DNA from: JBMYTN01 sp049604415
GTDB lineage: Bacteria; Pseudomonadota; Alphaproteobacteria; Rhodospirillales; Rhodospirillaceae
DNA: 64,000 nt
Direction: 5' to 3'
Assembly: GCA_049604415.1 (NCBI GenBank)
Contig: JBMYTN010000007.1
Location: 1 to 64,000 of the forward strand
The notes beneath the pieces are model-generated. The model was given only the letters and a program-made list of their open reading frames with translations. It did not search any database and had not been told where the DNA came from. The position numbers and the translations under genes are program-made. How positions within the stretch are numbered: the first letter of the stretch is position 1; the number at the start of each line of letters is the position of its first letter. Below, piece after piece: positions 1 to 8,288 of this stretch.

Positions 1-1
1 G

Positions 2-262
2 GCGAAGACCATGATGGATAGCCAAATCCATCGCCGCAAGCCAAGGGGCAAACCGATGCCCAAGAACGTGGCAAAAGCCAACGCCAAGAAGTCCTCAATC
101 CGCGCAGCCGTAGAGCATGTGTTTGCTCATCAGAAGGGCCGCTTCGGTCTCTTCATTCGCACCATTGGCTTGGCCCGTGCCGAGGCCAAACTGACCCTTG
201 CCAATCTCGCCTATAACTTTGACCGGCTCATCTTCCATGAAAACAGGACCGCTGTGGGATAA
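2..262 (+). CDS. IS5-family transposase, C-terminal part (truncated by window edge)
   Basis: The reading frame is already open at base 2, so this is the 3' end of a transposase that begins before the window. The C-terminal part around VEHVFAHQKGRFGLFIRT followed by LANLAYNFDRL is the usual end of IS5-type DDE transposases; the Glu in VEHVFA would be the last catalytic acidic residue. The other catalytic residues lie outside the window. I could not define a terminal inverted repeat downstream. The transposase borders a low-GC patch, which fits an accessory insertion. Whether the full element is intact cannot be told here. Confidence 0.8.
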   Translation, partial: AKTMMDSQIHRRKPRGKPMPKNVAKANAKKSSIRAAVEHVFAHQKGRFGLFIRTIGLARAEAKLTLANLAYNFDRLIFHENRTAVG

Positions 263-615
263 GTGCGCCTAAAACACCGAAAAACCTGAGAAACAGCGAA
301 AAATATACGCCAAAAAAGCCAAATATAGCTGCTCCTTAGGGTGAAACGCTGCAGCCTTCAGATAAATCTACTCTCAAGACGACGTTTTTGCGGGTGTCCA
401 GCTTTTTAAAAGCACGGGAGGGGGCGCTGCGAGCAATGCGCCGCTGAAATCTCTGTTCGAAGAGTGTCGATAAATATTTCGGAGATCAAATACTACATGA
501 TTTTTTGCTAAAAAGAAAAATCTTACGTGTTCTAACATGCGGTGTAGCTACCGAGTGGGCTTCAAGTTTCGCTCGGTGGGTGAGTTTAGATTGGTGTTGA
601 ACCCTTTTATTTGTT
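263..615. other. Gene-free spacer after the transposase
   Basis: No convincing ORF on either strand. The stretch is A/T-rich compared with the rest of the window. A short inverted repeat, ACCGAG at 550-555 and CTCGGT at 572-577, lies close to the 3' end of the leftward HEPN gene and could be part of its terminator, although no T-run follows. The right end of the insertion sequence should lie in here, but its boundary was not identified. Confidence 0.5.
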
Positions 616-2199
616 CTAGTTCTTCCACTCATCCTCCCAGATATCTACCTCCAGCGGGATTGACCATTGGTCCCTAGAAGAACCATGGCGCAAATACTCT
701 TCACGATGAACTGCCAGCGCAAGGTAGATGATTGCTGCTCTTACACGCTTAAGAACAATGAGAGCTTTTACTGTAAAACTATCTCTATCCAAATGAATAC
801 CACCGCCTAGAGACCCTCGATTGGGGTTAGATGCTCCAAGAGCCCAGCTTTCATGAATAAAACAGAACTTGTGCTCCAGGTGATTGCGGATATTCGCCAT
901 CTCAGAAGCTTGTGGATCCGTTGTTCGTTTGAATTCGTCATCGAACAGGTCTTTTGATAGCCAAAAAAGCCCGCGAAGTGGCCAGTTTTGGCGCTCTATA
1001 AACATGTTATGCAGCGACTTGCGATTTTTTCCTTTTTTAATAAACCAAATGTTTCGGAAGTTCACATTCTTTTCTGGATGGCCCACTCCGAGATAATAGT
1101 TCAAGAAGTAAGCTATTTTGTCAAATATTGAGTAGGCCAAACGGTAAGAGAATCGTATCTTTTCTATTGCCAGAGAGTAAGAGGGATAATCTAATGTGTT
1201 GTATAGTAATACCTTTTTATCTGAATAATGTACACCCTCAGATTGGATTCCCTCATAATACAGATGTCGTGCAGATATGAATTCCTGTTTCAATTGGTTA
1301 TACATTCCGAAAATTGCGGGAGGCCCGGATTCCACCCGGTAAACGTCATCGTTTGATTCTGTTATATAGGGTGGCGTCAGCACATCGCTAGACGATATCG
1401 GGTTCTCGCCTAAATCATTTAACGGGTTGATGAACAGGCGATTTCTAAGTGTCCATTTCCTGTAAGTCGCTTCTTCTTCGGTACTGCCCCAGTCTGGATT
1501 TTCATAACCTTTTTCATATATTCGCCTCGTTGAGGCTTCGTCAAACATAGCAGTTGTTTGATCTTTTAAGTCTGAGAAGCGCTTACGTAATTCATCGTTG
1601 GGGTCATTCTCAAAGAAAGCCAGTTTGCCAGATGCTGAGCCGAAGGCGTCCATAGCCGCGAGACACAGTACTGACCTATGACCTGGGTCGAATAACGAGC
1701 GTGCGTAAAAAAGAAGACCGTTTGCACGATTGCCATGAGCCATCGCGAACTCTGGGTTGATGTTCAGGGCCTTATCCCAAACTTCAATCGCCTCAATGAA
1801 GCGTCCCACCGCACTCAGATTGTTTCCCAGGTTTGTAAGAATTTGGCACTTTCGAATGGAGTCTAATTTATCAAAATCTTTGTGGTGAGCGGCGCGTCTC
1901 AACTCTAGCAATTGGTTCTGGCGCTCGACGTTTTCCCACTCCCATGTGTAGTTCTTCTCCTTATTGAGGGCCGTGTTTTCCCACGCATTGGCCCGGAAAT
2001 AGTGAACGAGAACCTGCTGTTCAGACGTCAGATCACGCTGCTCCATTGCATCTAGTGCTTTGAATGCTTGTGAGGTTGCGACACTATCTTGGAGGTTGAA
2101 CGCTCGGTCAATGACGTGTGCAATGGTCATCAGCGCATCTTTACAACTGAGTTGGTTGATGCGCATTGGGTCTAGTGCGTCTGCCAAGCTCTTTTTCAT
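616..2199 (-). CDS. TPR protein with LA2681-type HEPN domain (putative RNase)
   Basis: About 527 residues. A TPR-like segment (NLGNNLSAVGRFIEAIEVW, near residues 120-160) precedes a C-terminal domain that I recognise as the LA2681-like HEPN family from QLKQEFISARHLYYEG, LYNTLDYPSYSLA and LRGLFWLSKDLF. It ends with RNHLEH at about residues 438-443. That is an R-N-x3-H arrangement matching the Rx4-6H catalytic motif of HEPN ribonucleases, so the active site looks intact. The ATG at 2199 was chosen over an upstream one at 2307 because AAGGT lies 6 bases before it and the upstream extension is not protein-like. HEPN proteins of this sort are often linked to toxin or antiviral functions; that role is inferred, not shown. 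Codon use and GC are unlike the neighbouring core genes. Confidence 0.75.
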   Translation of the reverse strand: MKKSLADALDPMRINQLSCKDALMTIAHVIDRAFNLQDSVATSQAFKALDAMEQRDLTSEQQVLVHYFRANAWENTALNKEKNYTWEWENVERQNQLLELRRAAHHKDFDKLDSIRKCQILTNLGNNLSAVGRFIEAIEVWDKALNINPEFAMAHGNRANGLLFYARSLFDPGHRSVLCLAAMDAFGSASGKLAFFENDPNDELRKRFSDLKDQTTAMFDEASTRRIYEKGYENPDWGSTEEEATYRKWTLRNRLFINPLNDLGENPISSSDVLTPPYITESNDDVYRVESGPPAIFGMYNQLKQEFISARHLYYEGIQSEGVHYSDKKVLLYNTLDYPSYSLAIEKIRFSYRLAYSIFDKIAYFLNYYLGVGHPEKNVNFRNIWFIKKGKNRKSLHNMFIERQNWPLRGLFWLSKDLFDDEFKRTTDPQASEMANIRNHLEHKFCFIHESWALGASNPNRGSLGGGIHLDRDSFTVKALIVLKRVRAAIIYLALAVHREEYLRHGSSRDQWSIPLEVDIWEDEWKN

Positions 2200-2834
2200 A
2201 TTTTTACCTTTAACAGCATCAGATGAGAATACAATTAATACTAATCTACACGCGATCAAAGAAAATGCTACTCGGCGCCATAACATGCGTGGGTTTTCGC
2301 GAAACAAATCCGCGAGCGGTTTTGGTCCTGCAGCTTCCGTCCACCGGTCAGTTGGCTAGGTTCTGGCCACACCCCGGCAAGCCTTAAAATCGTTTGCCAA
2401 AGTAGCCATCGTTCAATGCATACTTATCCTTGCAACACAGGGTGTCCCTAATTAGTTAGAACCTCAGGTGGTCAAGCTGGTTTTGATAGGCATAGATCGG
2501 GAGATTTGGAGAACTGACCGTTGTTTTGGAGGTGAATAAGAGTGATTCCATTCAACAATTCCATGGGAGGCACACGCCGTGAATGATGTCCTGAGAGCAT
2601 TTCGGATCACCACAGAAACAATTGACTGAGAGGGGGTTCGCACCTCAATCGAGTAAGAGAGATTAAGAGTCGTCAATGCTCTGGATACAGGTGCTATGGA
2701 GAGGGTTAAAGCACCGCATTTTCCTAAACTAAGCAGGTAAGTTATTGAAGGTGGAAGTAGTATGAAATGCTAGAAAAAATATTGATTATTCAATTGCCTA
2801 CATTTCTAGTATGAACTCTGTGGGTCATTATTAC
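2200..2834. other. Low-GC spacer between HEPN gene and DUF4238 gene
   Basis: About 630 bases with no supportable gene. One short leftward reading frame (2464-2676) has no recognisable product and no clear ribosome binding site. The stretch should hold the promoters of the leftward HEPN gene and the rightward DUF4238 gene. The A/T-rich segment at about 2740-2810 just before the latter is the likeliest promoter zone, but no clear -35/-10 pair was seen. Confidence 0.4.
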
Positions 2835-3686
2835 ATGAACAATCCTAAGCGACACCACTATGTGCCTCAACTAATTTTGCGCAGATTTGCCGATGATGCA
2901 GGGAAACTATTTTTCTTTGATAAGCGCAGGCCAGAAGATGGAATTAAATCTAGCACAATAGGTAATTTGTTTGTTGAGAACTATCTTTACTCGATAAAAG
3001 AAGAATCTGGTGACAAAGACGCAACACTGGAAACCGAATTAGCGAGTCTTGAGGGTGCTGCAGAAAAAATTATCAAGAAAATTGAAAATGCCACGCTAGT
3101 TAACAAGGTGCCTCAGTTATCTTCAGTTGAGAAAAAATTGTGGGATTTCTTCTTCTATATTCAATGGAAGCGAACTCCCGATAATTTCGCAAAAATCTTC
3201 AGTGAAATTGATTTTGAGATTACTCTAAGGGAAGCGATCAAAGATTTTGAGCAGAGGCTCCGACCACTAACATCTGAACAGCGCAAAGAACTTGAAAATC
3301 CGATAGTCCTCAAACGCATTAAGCACAACGCAAAGGCCAATGCGATTCGGAGTGACGCTAAAGATGTTTTAGACGTCATTGGTAACAAAGGTCTCGCTAT
3401 TATTAGAATTGGTGCTCTTAACAAGAGTTTCATTATTGGAAGTTATCCAATAGTAAAATTGACTCTGCCGGGAAGATCTCATCTCTCTGATCCTACAGTA
3501 GAGGTGTGGTTTCCGATATCGCCTAGGGTAGCTATTTCACCAGCCTATTTGAGAGGCGAATGCCGTGTCATCCCCATCAAGAGTGTTGCTGAAATTCGAC
3601 ATATCAATGTCTCAGTTGCCAAGCAAAGTACTATTATAGCCAGTAAAAGTGAGAAGTTAATTTCATCTCTTTTAAAGCAAAGGTAA
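2835..3686 (+). CDS. DUF4238 domain protein
   Basis: Predicted 283 residues. The N-terminus MNNPKRHHYVPQLILRRF followed by GKLFFFDKR is the signature opening of the DUF4238 family (PF14022). Members usually begin only a few residues before KRHHYVPQ, so the ATG at 2835 is preferred to the in-frame ATG at 2811; neither has a strong ribosome binding site. The molecular function of the family is unknown to me. The protein is Lys- and Glu-rich, has no signal peptide or membrane segment, and is encoded in low-GC DNA beside a HEPN gene. The context suggests an accessory, possibly defence-related role, which is inference only. Confidence 0.75.
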   Translation: MNNPKRHHYVPQLILRRFADDAGKLFFFDKRRPEDGIKSSTIGNLFVENYLYSIKEESGDKDATLETELASLEGAAEKIIKKIENATLVNKVPQLSSVEKKLWDFFFYIQWKRTPDNFAKIFSEIDFEITLREAIKDFEQRLRPLTSEQRKELENPIVLKRIKHNAKANAIRSDAKDVLDVIGNKGLAIIRIGALNKSFIIGSYPIVKLTLPGRSHLSDPTVEVWFPISPRVAISPAYLRGECRVIPIKSVAEIRHINVSVAKQSTIIASKSEKLISSLLKQR

Positions 3687-4406
3687 AAAATTACGATATA
3701 TAACTTTTTTCAAAAGGAAATATTGAAGAATATATCTCTCATTTAGGGTTAACAATTTCATCTTTCTCCAAAAAAGTGATCTTATTTTGTATAGGAGGCG
3801 TCGGGTGCTTTGGTGAGTTCAAGGTTTGTTTCAGAATTGTTGATTGCCAGTATAAATAGATTCAAAAAAACATACTATACTTAGAGCGGATTTGGACATT
3901 TGCAAGACAAGAACTGCCTAAAGCGTGTCTATCTCTGGATAGCACAGGTTTCTTCAAACGCGCCAACCCAATAGGCACAACAGAGACCATGAAGTCCTCG
4001 ATCTTAGAAGCACTCGTTGCTCCGTGAGAAGGTAAGGGTGGAAGACTGAAACAGATTTCCCAAGGCCGCCTGAGCCCAGCTCAATAGCTTGTAGTTCACC
4101 TGATACAGTCGATGTGAAGTATCGTCTGGAGTCGAAATTTTCCGAGAAGCTTTTCATGAGATAAGATCCTAAGCACCTCATTCGCCAAAGCATCCGGAGC
4201 TTAGACAAATAATTACACGTCTTAAGTGGTACCCATGGTTCAGGTACATGGCTTCGCTTATTTCTCTGATCAGTCATTTTGTTTTCAAAAACTGTGGTTC
4301 CAAAAAGGTACGGCGAGACCAATCCTGCTGCGATCGGCGCCCGTAACCCAAAAGACCAGACCTTGTGGCGCTGGTCCTGCGGCTAACGGATCCAGAGGCT
4401 TCCAAC
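3687..4406. other. Gene-free spacer at the edge of the low-GC patch
   Basis: About 720 bases. The first half is strongly A/T-rich, then composition rises toward that of ubiG from about 3950 on. Reading frames on the minus strand (3954-4322) and plus strand (4226-4429) have no recognisable product and are not supported. This is probably the junction between acquired DNA and the core chromosome, plus the ubiG promoter. Confidence 0.4.
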
Positions 4407-5222
4407 ATGTTGATGAAAGATCAGCTTGATCGTCCCATGGTCCTGGACGAGACGGTTGACCCCAAGGAAATCGCCAAATTCACGGCCCTGGCCGAGGAGT
4501 GGTGGAAGCCCAATGGCAAATTCCGCACCGTACATGAGTTCAATGCCCTACGCCGGGACGTGCTGGTCGCGCAGATCGCACAGCATTTTGGCCGATCCGT
4601 TGATGACCCTAAGCCTCTAGCGGGCTTGTCCATTCTGGATGTCGGCTGTGGAGCAGGGCTCCTGGCCGAACCGCTGGCCGCCTTGGGTGCGACCGTGGTT
4701 GGCATTGATGCCACCGCCCGGAACATTGAGATTGCCCGTTGGCATGCGGCCCAGTCCGGTATCGACATCGACTATCGCCATTGCCTGACCGGGGCCGTGG
4801 TGGATAGCAGCGAGCGCTTCGATGTGGTGCTGAATATGGAGGTGATTGAACATGTGGACGCTCCGCGCCAATTGATGGCCGAGTGCTGTGCCCTGGTCGC
4901 TCCCGGCGGTTTGTTTGTGCTCGCCACCCTGAACAGGACCATCAAATCCTTCGTCATTGCGATTGTCGGAGCGGAATATGTTCTGGGCTGGTTGCCCCGG
5001 GGCACCCATGACTGGCGGCGCTTCATCACACCCGTCGAGGTCGAAGAGATGATCGCCGCCCATGGCTTTCGGGGGACCGAGCGGGTTGGCGCGGCCTATT
5101 CGCTGCTGCAACGACGCTGGCGACAGACCGGCGATGACAGCGTGAACTACATCATGATGGCCACACGCCCGGCGCAGGGTGAGGCGCCGCAGCCCCATGA
5201 GGAGGGCAGAGCCGATGTCTGA
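4407..5222 (+). CDS. ubiG: 3-demethylubiquinol 3-O-methyltransferase UbiG
   Basis: About 271 residues; class I SAM-dependent methyltransferase that performs both O-methylation steps of ubiquinone synthesis. Seen in sequence: a UbiG-type N-terminus (DPKEIAKFTALAEEWWKPNG), the SAM-binding motif DVGCGAG at residues 78-84, GIDA at the end of the second strand, and LNMEVIEHV as the post-I motif. The ATG at 4407 was preferred to a GTG at 4365 because AGAGG lies about 8 bases upstream and the extra residues are not conserved-looking. The stop overlaps the start of the next gene within ATGTCTGA, so the two are probably translationally coupled. Confidence in the family is high. Confidence 0.93.
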   Translation: MLMKDQLDRPMVLDETVDPKEIAKFTALAEEWWKPNGKFRTVHEFNALRRDVLVAQIAQHFGRSVDDPKPLAGLSILDVGCGAGLLAEPLAALGATVVGIDATARNIEIARWHAAQSGIDIDYRHCLTGAVVDSSERFDVVLNMEVIEHVDAPRQLMAECCALVAPGGLFVLATLNRTIKSFVIAIVGAEYVLGWLPRGTHDWRRFITPVEVEEMIAAHGFRGTERVGAAYSLLQRRWRQTGDDSVNYIMMATRPAQGEAPQPHEEGRADV

Positions 5223-5703
5223 AGACGAAGCGGCGTTGCCGGAAGAAAATGTCTGGGACTATCCCCGGCCTCCCCGCTTGGAGCGGGTCCCTTGGGAGGT
5301 AGTCGTGCGCTTTGGAGGGCTCGACATTGCCCGCAGCATACAGGCGCATCGCGTTCTCGAGACCTCCCACCCCCCGACCTATTACGTTCCCCGGTCCGAC
5401 ATCCGCATGGATCTGCTGGTCCCCGGCACCGGGCGCTCGTTTTGTGAGTTTAAAGGCCGGGCCTCTTATTGGTCCCTGCGCGTCGATGGGCGCGAAAGCC
5501 TAAATGCGGCTTGGTCCTATCAGGATCCAACGGCGGCCTATGCCGATATCGCCGAGGATCTGAGCTTCTATGCCCATAAGGTCGATGACTGCGCAGTGGG
5601 CGGCATCCATGTCCTGGCGCAGGAGGGGACCTTCTATGGCGGGTGGATCACCCCCAATCTGAAAGGACCCTTTAAAGGCGGTCCAGGAACCCTGGGCTGG
5701 TAA
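5215..5703 (+). CDS. DUF427 domain protein (first copy)
   Basis: About 162 residues. The C-terminal two thirds match the DUF427 family: YVPRSDIRMDLL, FCEFKGRASYW, AWSYQDP and IAEDLSFYAHKVD. The ATG at 5215 overlaps the ubiG stop by eight bases and follows a strong GAGGAGGG site. No signal peptide or membrane segment is seen. The biochemical role of DUF427 is not established to my knowledge. A second, more distant DUF427 gene lies at 15303-15710 behind the hydrogenase operon. Coupling to ubiG suggests co-expression with quinone synthesis, but a functional link is only inferred. Confidence 0.85.
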   Translation: MSEDEAALPEENVWDYPRPPRLERVPWEVVVRFGGLDIARSIQAHRVLETSHPPTYYVPRSDIRMDLLVPGTGRSFCEFKGRASYWSLRVDGRESLNAAWSYQDPTAAYADIAEDLSFYAHKVDDCAVGGIHVLAQEGTFYGGWITPNLKGPFKGGPGTLGW

Positions 5704-5908
5704 GTCTCGCCCCTATTGCCGCGTGCTCTTTTGCCGCCGAAATCATACCTTCGCGTTTGTCTGAAGGCCCCCACCGGCTGTACACTATGTGGCAGATATT
5801 GGGCCACTTGCGATGAGGATAGCCAAGATGCGGGAACGAGGAGAGAGCTTGGAGGCGGTGGATGGCACCGAAACTCCGCTGATGTTGGATCGGTCGAAGA
5901 CGGTCACC

Positions 5909-6664
5909 ATGGACCGCCGGACCCTGCTGCAAGGGCTGGCTGCGGGTACGGTGGTGGCTCTGACCGGCTGTGCTGACAATGCCCAACTGGGCCGCAGCCA
6001 GCTGTTGCTGATCAGTGATGCGCAGCTGGCGGAAATGTCCGCAGGCACTTGGCAACAGGTCCAGCAGCAATATAAGCCCAAACGGGACAGTGCTGCCGGG
6101 CGGCGGGTTGACCGCATTGGTCAGCGCATCGTCGATGTCTCCGGCATGGACACCAGCCGCAATTGGGAATTCGTTGTGCTGGACGATCCGATGGTCAACG
6201 CCTTCGTTCTGCCCGGCGGCCAAGTCGCGTTTTTTGACGGCATCATGGGCAAATTTGCCAATGATGACCAATTGGCCACCGTGATGGGCCATGAGGTTGG
6301 CCATGTGGCCGGACGCCATGGGGCGGAGCGGGCCAGTCAGCAGCTGGTGGCCCAGATCGGCTTGACGGTGGCACAAGTCGCCCTGGCCAGCACTGAAAGC
6401 CAATATGCGCCGGTGATTGCTGGGGTGCTCGGTGCCGGGGTGACCTTTGGCGTGATCCTGCCCTATTCTCGCCAGCATGAATATGAAGCCGATGCTCTGG
6501 GCGTGCGCTATATGGCCAAGGCTGGGTATCGCCCGGAAGAATCGATCGCCTTCTGGCAAACCATGATGGGCGATGGCCAAAAGGTCGCAGAATTCATGTC
6601 GACCCATCCCAGCGACAGCAACCGCATCGCAGCCCTGCGCGGCGAAATCCAAACCCTAGCTTAA
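5909..6664 (+). CDS. M48-family metalloprotease, probable Tat-type lipoprotein
   Basis: About 251 residues from the ATG at 5909. The start gives a twin-arginine-like leader MDRRTLLQGLAAGTVVALTGC with a lipobox ending at Cys21, so the protein is probably exported and lipid-anchored. The zinc site is HEVGH at residues 128-132, with the third ligand Glu in EYEAD near 193. THPSDSNRIAAL near the C-terminus is typical of M48 peptidases of the LoiP/BepA/YcaL group. In-frame starts further upstream (5789, 5813, 5831) would give a longer n-region before the RR pair and cannot be excluded. It probably acts in outer-membrane protein quality control; the exact substrate is unknown. Confidence 0.87.
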   Translation: MDRRTLLQGLAAGTVVALTGCADNAQLGRSQLLLISDAQLAEMSAGTWQQVQQQYKPKRDSAAGRRVDRIGQRIVDVSGMDTSRNWEFVVLDDPMVNAFVLPGGQVAFFDGIMGKFANDDQLATVMGHEVGHVAGRHGAERASQQLVAQIGLTVAQVALASTESQYAPVIAGVLGAGVTFGVILPYSRQHEYEADALGVRYMAKAGYRPEESIAFWQTMMGDGQKVAEFMSTHPSDSNRIAALRGEIQTLA

Positions 6665-6687
6665 TAAAGCGCGGGGCAGGGCACCGC

Positions 6688-8118
6688 TCAGCCGAATTCA
6701 AAGGCGGAGCGGTTTTTGCGGCTGGCATCAAGCACCAAGGGCCGGGTCATGGGCGGGAAGGCCCGGGCTTGGCAATTGGTGCGCTCGCAGGTGCGACAGG
6801 TTACCCCGATGGGTGTCAGGGCGGCGGGATTTTCCAAATCCAGGCCATCGCCATACACCACCTTATGGGCGTGGGCGATTTCGCAGCCCAGGCTGATGGC
6901 CAATTTGCGCGGCGGCTCCGGATGGGTCGTCGGCATGCCTTCAACGGTGCGGCATATGGTCAGGTAAGAGGAGCCATCGGGCAACTCCACCGGCTGCACA
7001 ATGGTTTGGCCCGGGGCGACAAAGGCATCATGGACGCTCCAGCGCGGGCAGGTTCCGCCAAATTGGGCAAAGGGGAAACCGCCCGCAGAATAGCGCTTGG
7101 AAATATTGCCCGCATTGTCCAGGCGCAGTAGGAAGAACGGCACGCCTTTGCGGTCTCGCCGCTGCAAGGTGGTCAGGCGGTGGGCGACCTGCTCAATGCT
7201 CGCACCAAAGCGGGCGGCCAGCAAGGCGATGTCATAGCGGACCTTTTCTGCGGCGCCATGGAACAGGTCATAAGGCATCATCAGGGCCCCGGCGAAGTAG
7301 TTTGCCAAGCCGATTCGGCAGATCCGCCGGGCCTCTTCCGTCGCCAAAGGGGCGTCCTTGGCCAGCTGGTCGAGCAAATCAACTTCCTCGGACAGGGCCA
7401 CCTGGACCGCAGTCTGGAATACCCGACCGGAATTTGGCAGCAATTCAGACAGGAACAGCCGCCGATTATGGGCGTCATAGCGCCGTTGATTGTCCTCCAT
7501 GGCGTGTACCGGAAGCACGGTGACCCGGATGCCGTGATGGTCAATCAAATAGGTGCGCAGGGCTGGCAGCAGATCATCCTTGGCATTCATGACCTCTCGC
7601 ACCCGTTCCGCAGCGGTTTCCAGCTCCGGAAAATGGTTGGATTGGTCGTGGAAATAGTCCCTGACCTCCTCAATCGGGAAGCGCTCATCTTGCAACATTT
7701 GCCGCCGATCACGCACCGGAGCGGCCTTGTTTGGGATCTCTTCTTCCCCGCGTCGGGCCCGCAAATAGGCTCTGTAAAGGATTGTAAAGCGCCGGGCAAA
7801 TTCCGGGGCTTCTGCGGCAAAGGCCATGATCTCGGTCCGGCTTGGGACATCGCCAGCGAACATCGGGTCTGAGAGGGATTCTGCAAGTTCTGCAGTCAGT
7901 TGCGCCTCGCCACCGCTGCTGAATTCCCGGGGATCAATGTCAAAGGTTTCTGCCAGACGCAGCAACAGCGAGGCCGATAGCGGGCGTTGATCACCTTCGA
8001 CCAGATTGAGGTAACTGGCCGAGATGTCCAGCTCTCTGGCCATTGCGGCTTGGCTAAGCTCCAAGCTGCGTCGCAAGCGGCGCACCCGCGCGCCCGCAAA
8101 GATCTTGCGGTCTCCCAT
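6688..8118 (-). CDS. ScfR/RamB-type transcriptional regulator (XRE + ImmA/IrrE-like)
   Basis: 476 residues. An N-terminal XRE helix-turn-helix (residues about 8-62, LSQAAMARELDISASYLNLVEGDQRP) is followed by a large region of the ImmA/IrrE-like type and a C-terminal Cys-containing part (GVTCRTCERTNCQARAFPP). This is the architecture of short-chain fatty acyl regulators (ScfR, related to RamB), which control acetate and propionate metabolism. The gene is divergent from isocitrate lyase, a known target type of this family, and a cluster of GTCAA half-sites lies between them. The HEXXH zinc motif of true ImmA peptidases is not seen. The ATG at 8118 follows AAGGGTCAGGA. It probably activates or represses aceA in response to acyl-CoA; inferred. 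Confidence 0.85.
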   Translation of the reverse strand: MGDRKIFAGARVRRLRRSLELSQAAMARELDISASYLNLVEGDQRPLSASLLLRLAETFDIDPREFSSGGEAQLTAELAESLSDPMFAGDVPSRTEIMAFAAEAPEFARRFTILYRAYLRARRGEEEIPNKAAPVRDRRQMLQDERFPIEEVRDYFHDQSNHFPELETAAERVREVMNAKDDLLPALRTYLIDHHGIRVTVLPVHAMEDNQRRYDAHNRRLFLSELLPNSGRVFQTAVQVALSEEVDLLDQLAKDAPLATEEARRICRIGLANYFAGALMMPYDLFHGAAEKVRYDIALLAARFGASIEQVAHRLTTLQRRDRKGVPFFLLRLDNAGNISKRYSAGGFPFAQFGGTCPRWSVHDAFVAPGQTIVQPVELPDGSSYLTICRTVEGMPTTHPEPPRKLAISLGCEIAHAHKVVYGDGLDLENPAALTPIGVTCRTCERTNCQARAFPPMTRPLVLDASRKNRSAFEFG

Positions 8119-8157
8119 TCCTGACCCTTCACAACATTTACAAACTCACCAAGAGAT

Positions 8158-8180
8158 ATGTCAACTTCTTGACATGTCAA
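8158..8180. promoter_or_regulatory. Candidate operator between scfR and aceA
   Basis: An inverted repeat ATGTCAA (8158-8164) / TTGACAT (8169-8175) with a 4-base spacer overlaps a perfect 12-base palindrome TTGACATGTCAA (8169-8180). This makes three GTCAA half-sites in 23 bases. It sits 40 bases upstream of the scfR start and about 110 upstream of aceA, where an autoregulating, divergently acting regulator would bind. Binding is inferred. Confidence 0.5.
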
Positions 8181-8288
8181 CACGTTTATCACTTTCGCGA
8201 ATTGCCTCGGGGCTCTTTGTCGTGGAAGGTGTCGCCGACAAACAGGGCACGGAAGCCCTCCCTAACGTATTTCTGGAGTTCGTTACCC

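Noticed and set aside
4365..4406. GTG start extending UbiG by 14 residues
   Set aside because: No ribosome binding site and the extra residues are not UbiG-like; 4407 has AGAGG in place.
3954..4429. Frames of 122 aa (minus) and 67 aa (plus) in the spacer before ubiG
   Set aside because: No recognisable product, overlapping each other, atypical composition, no ribosome binding sites.
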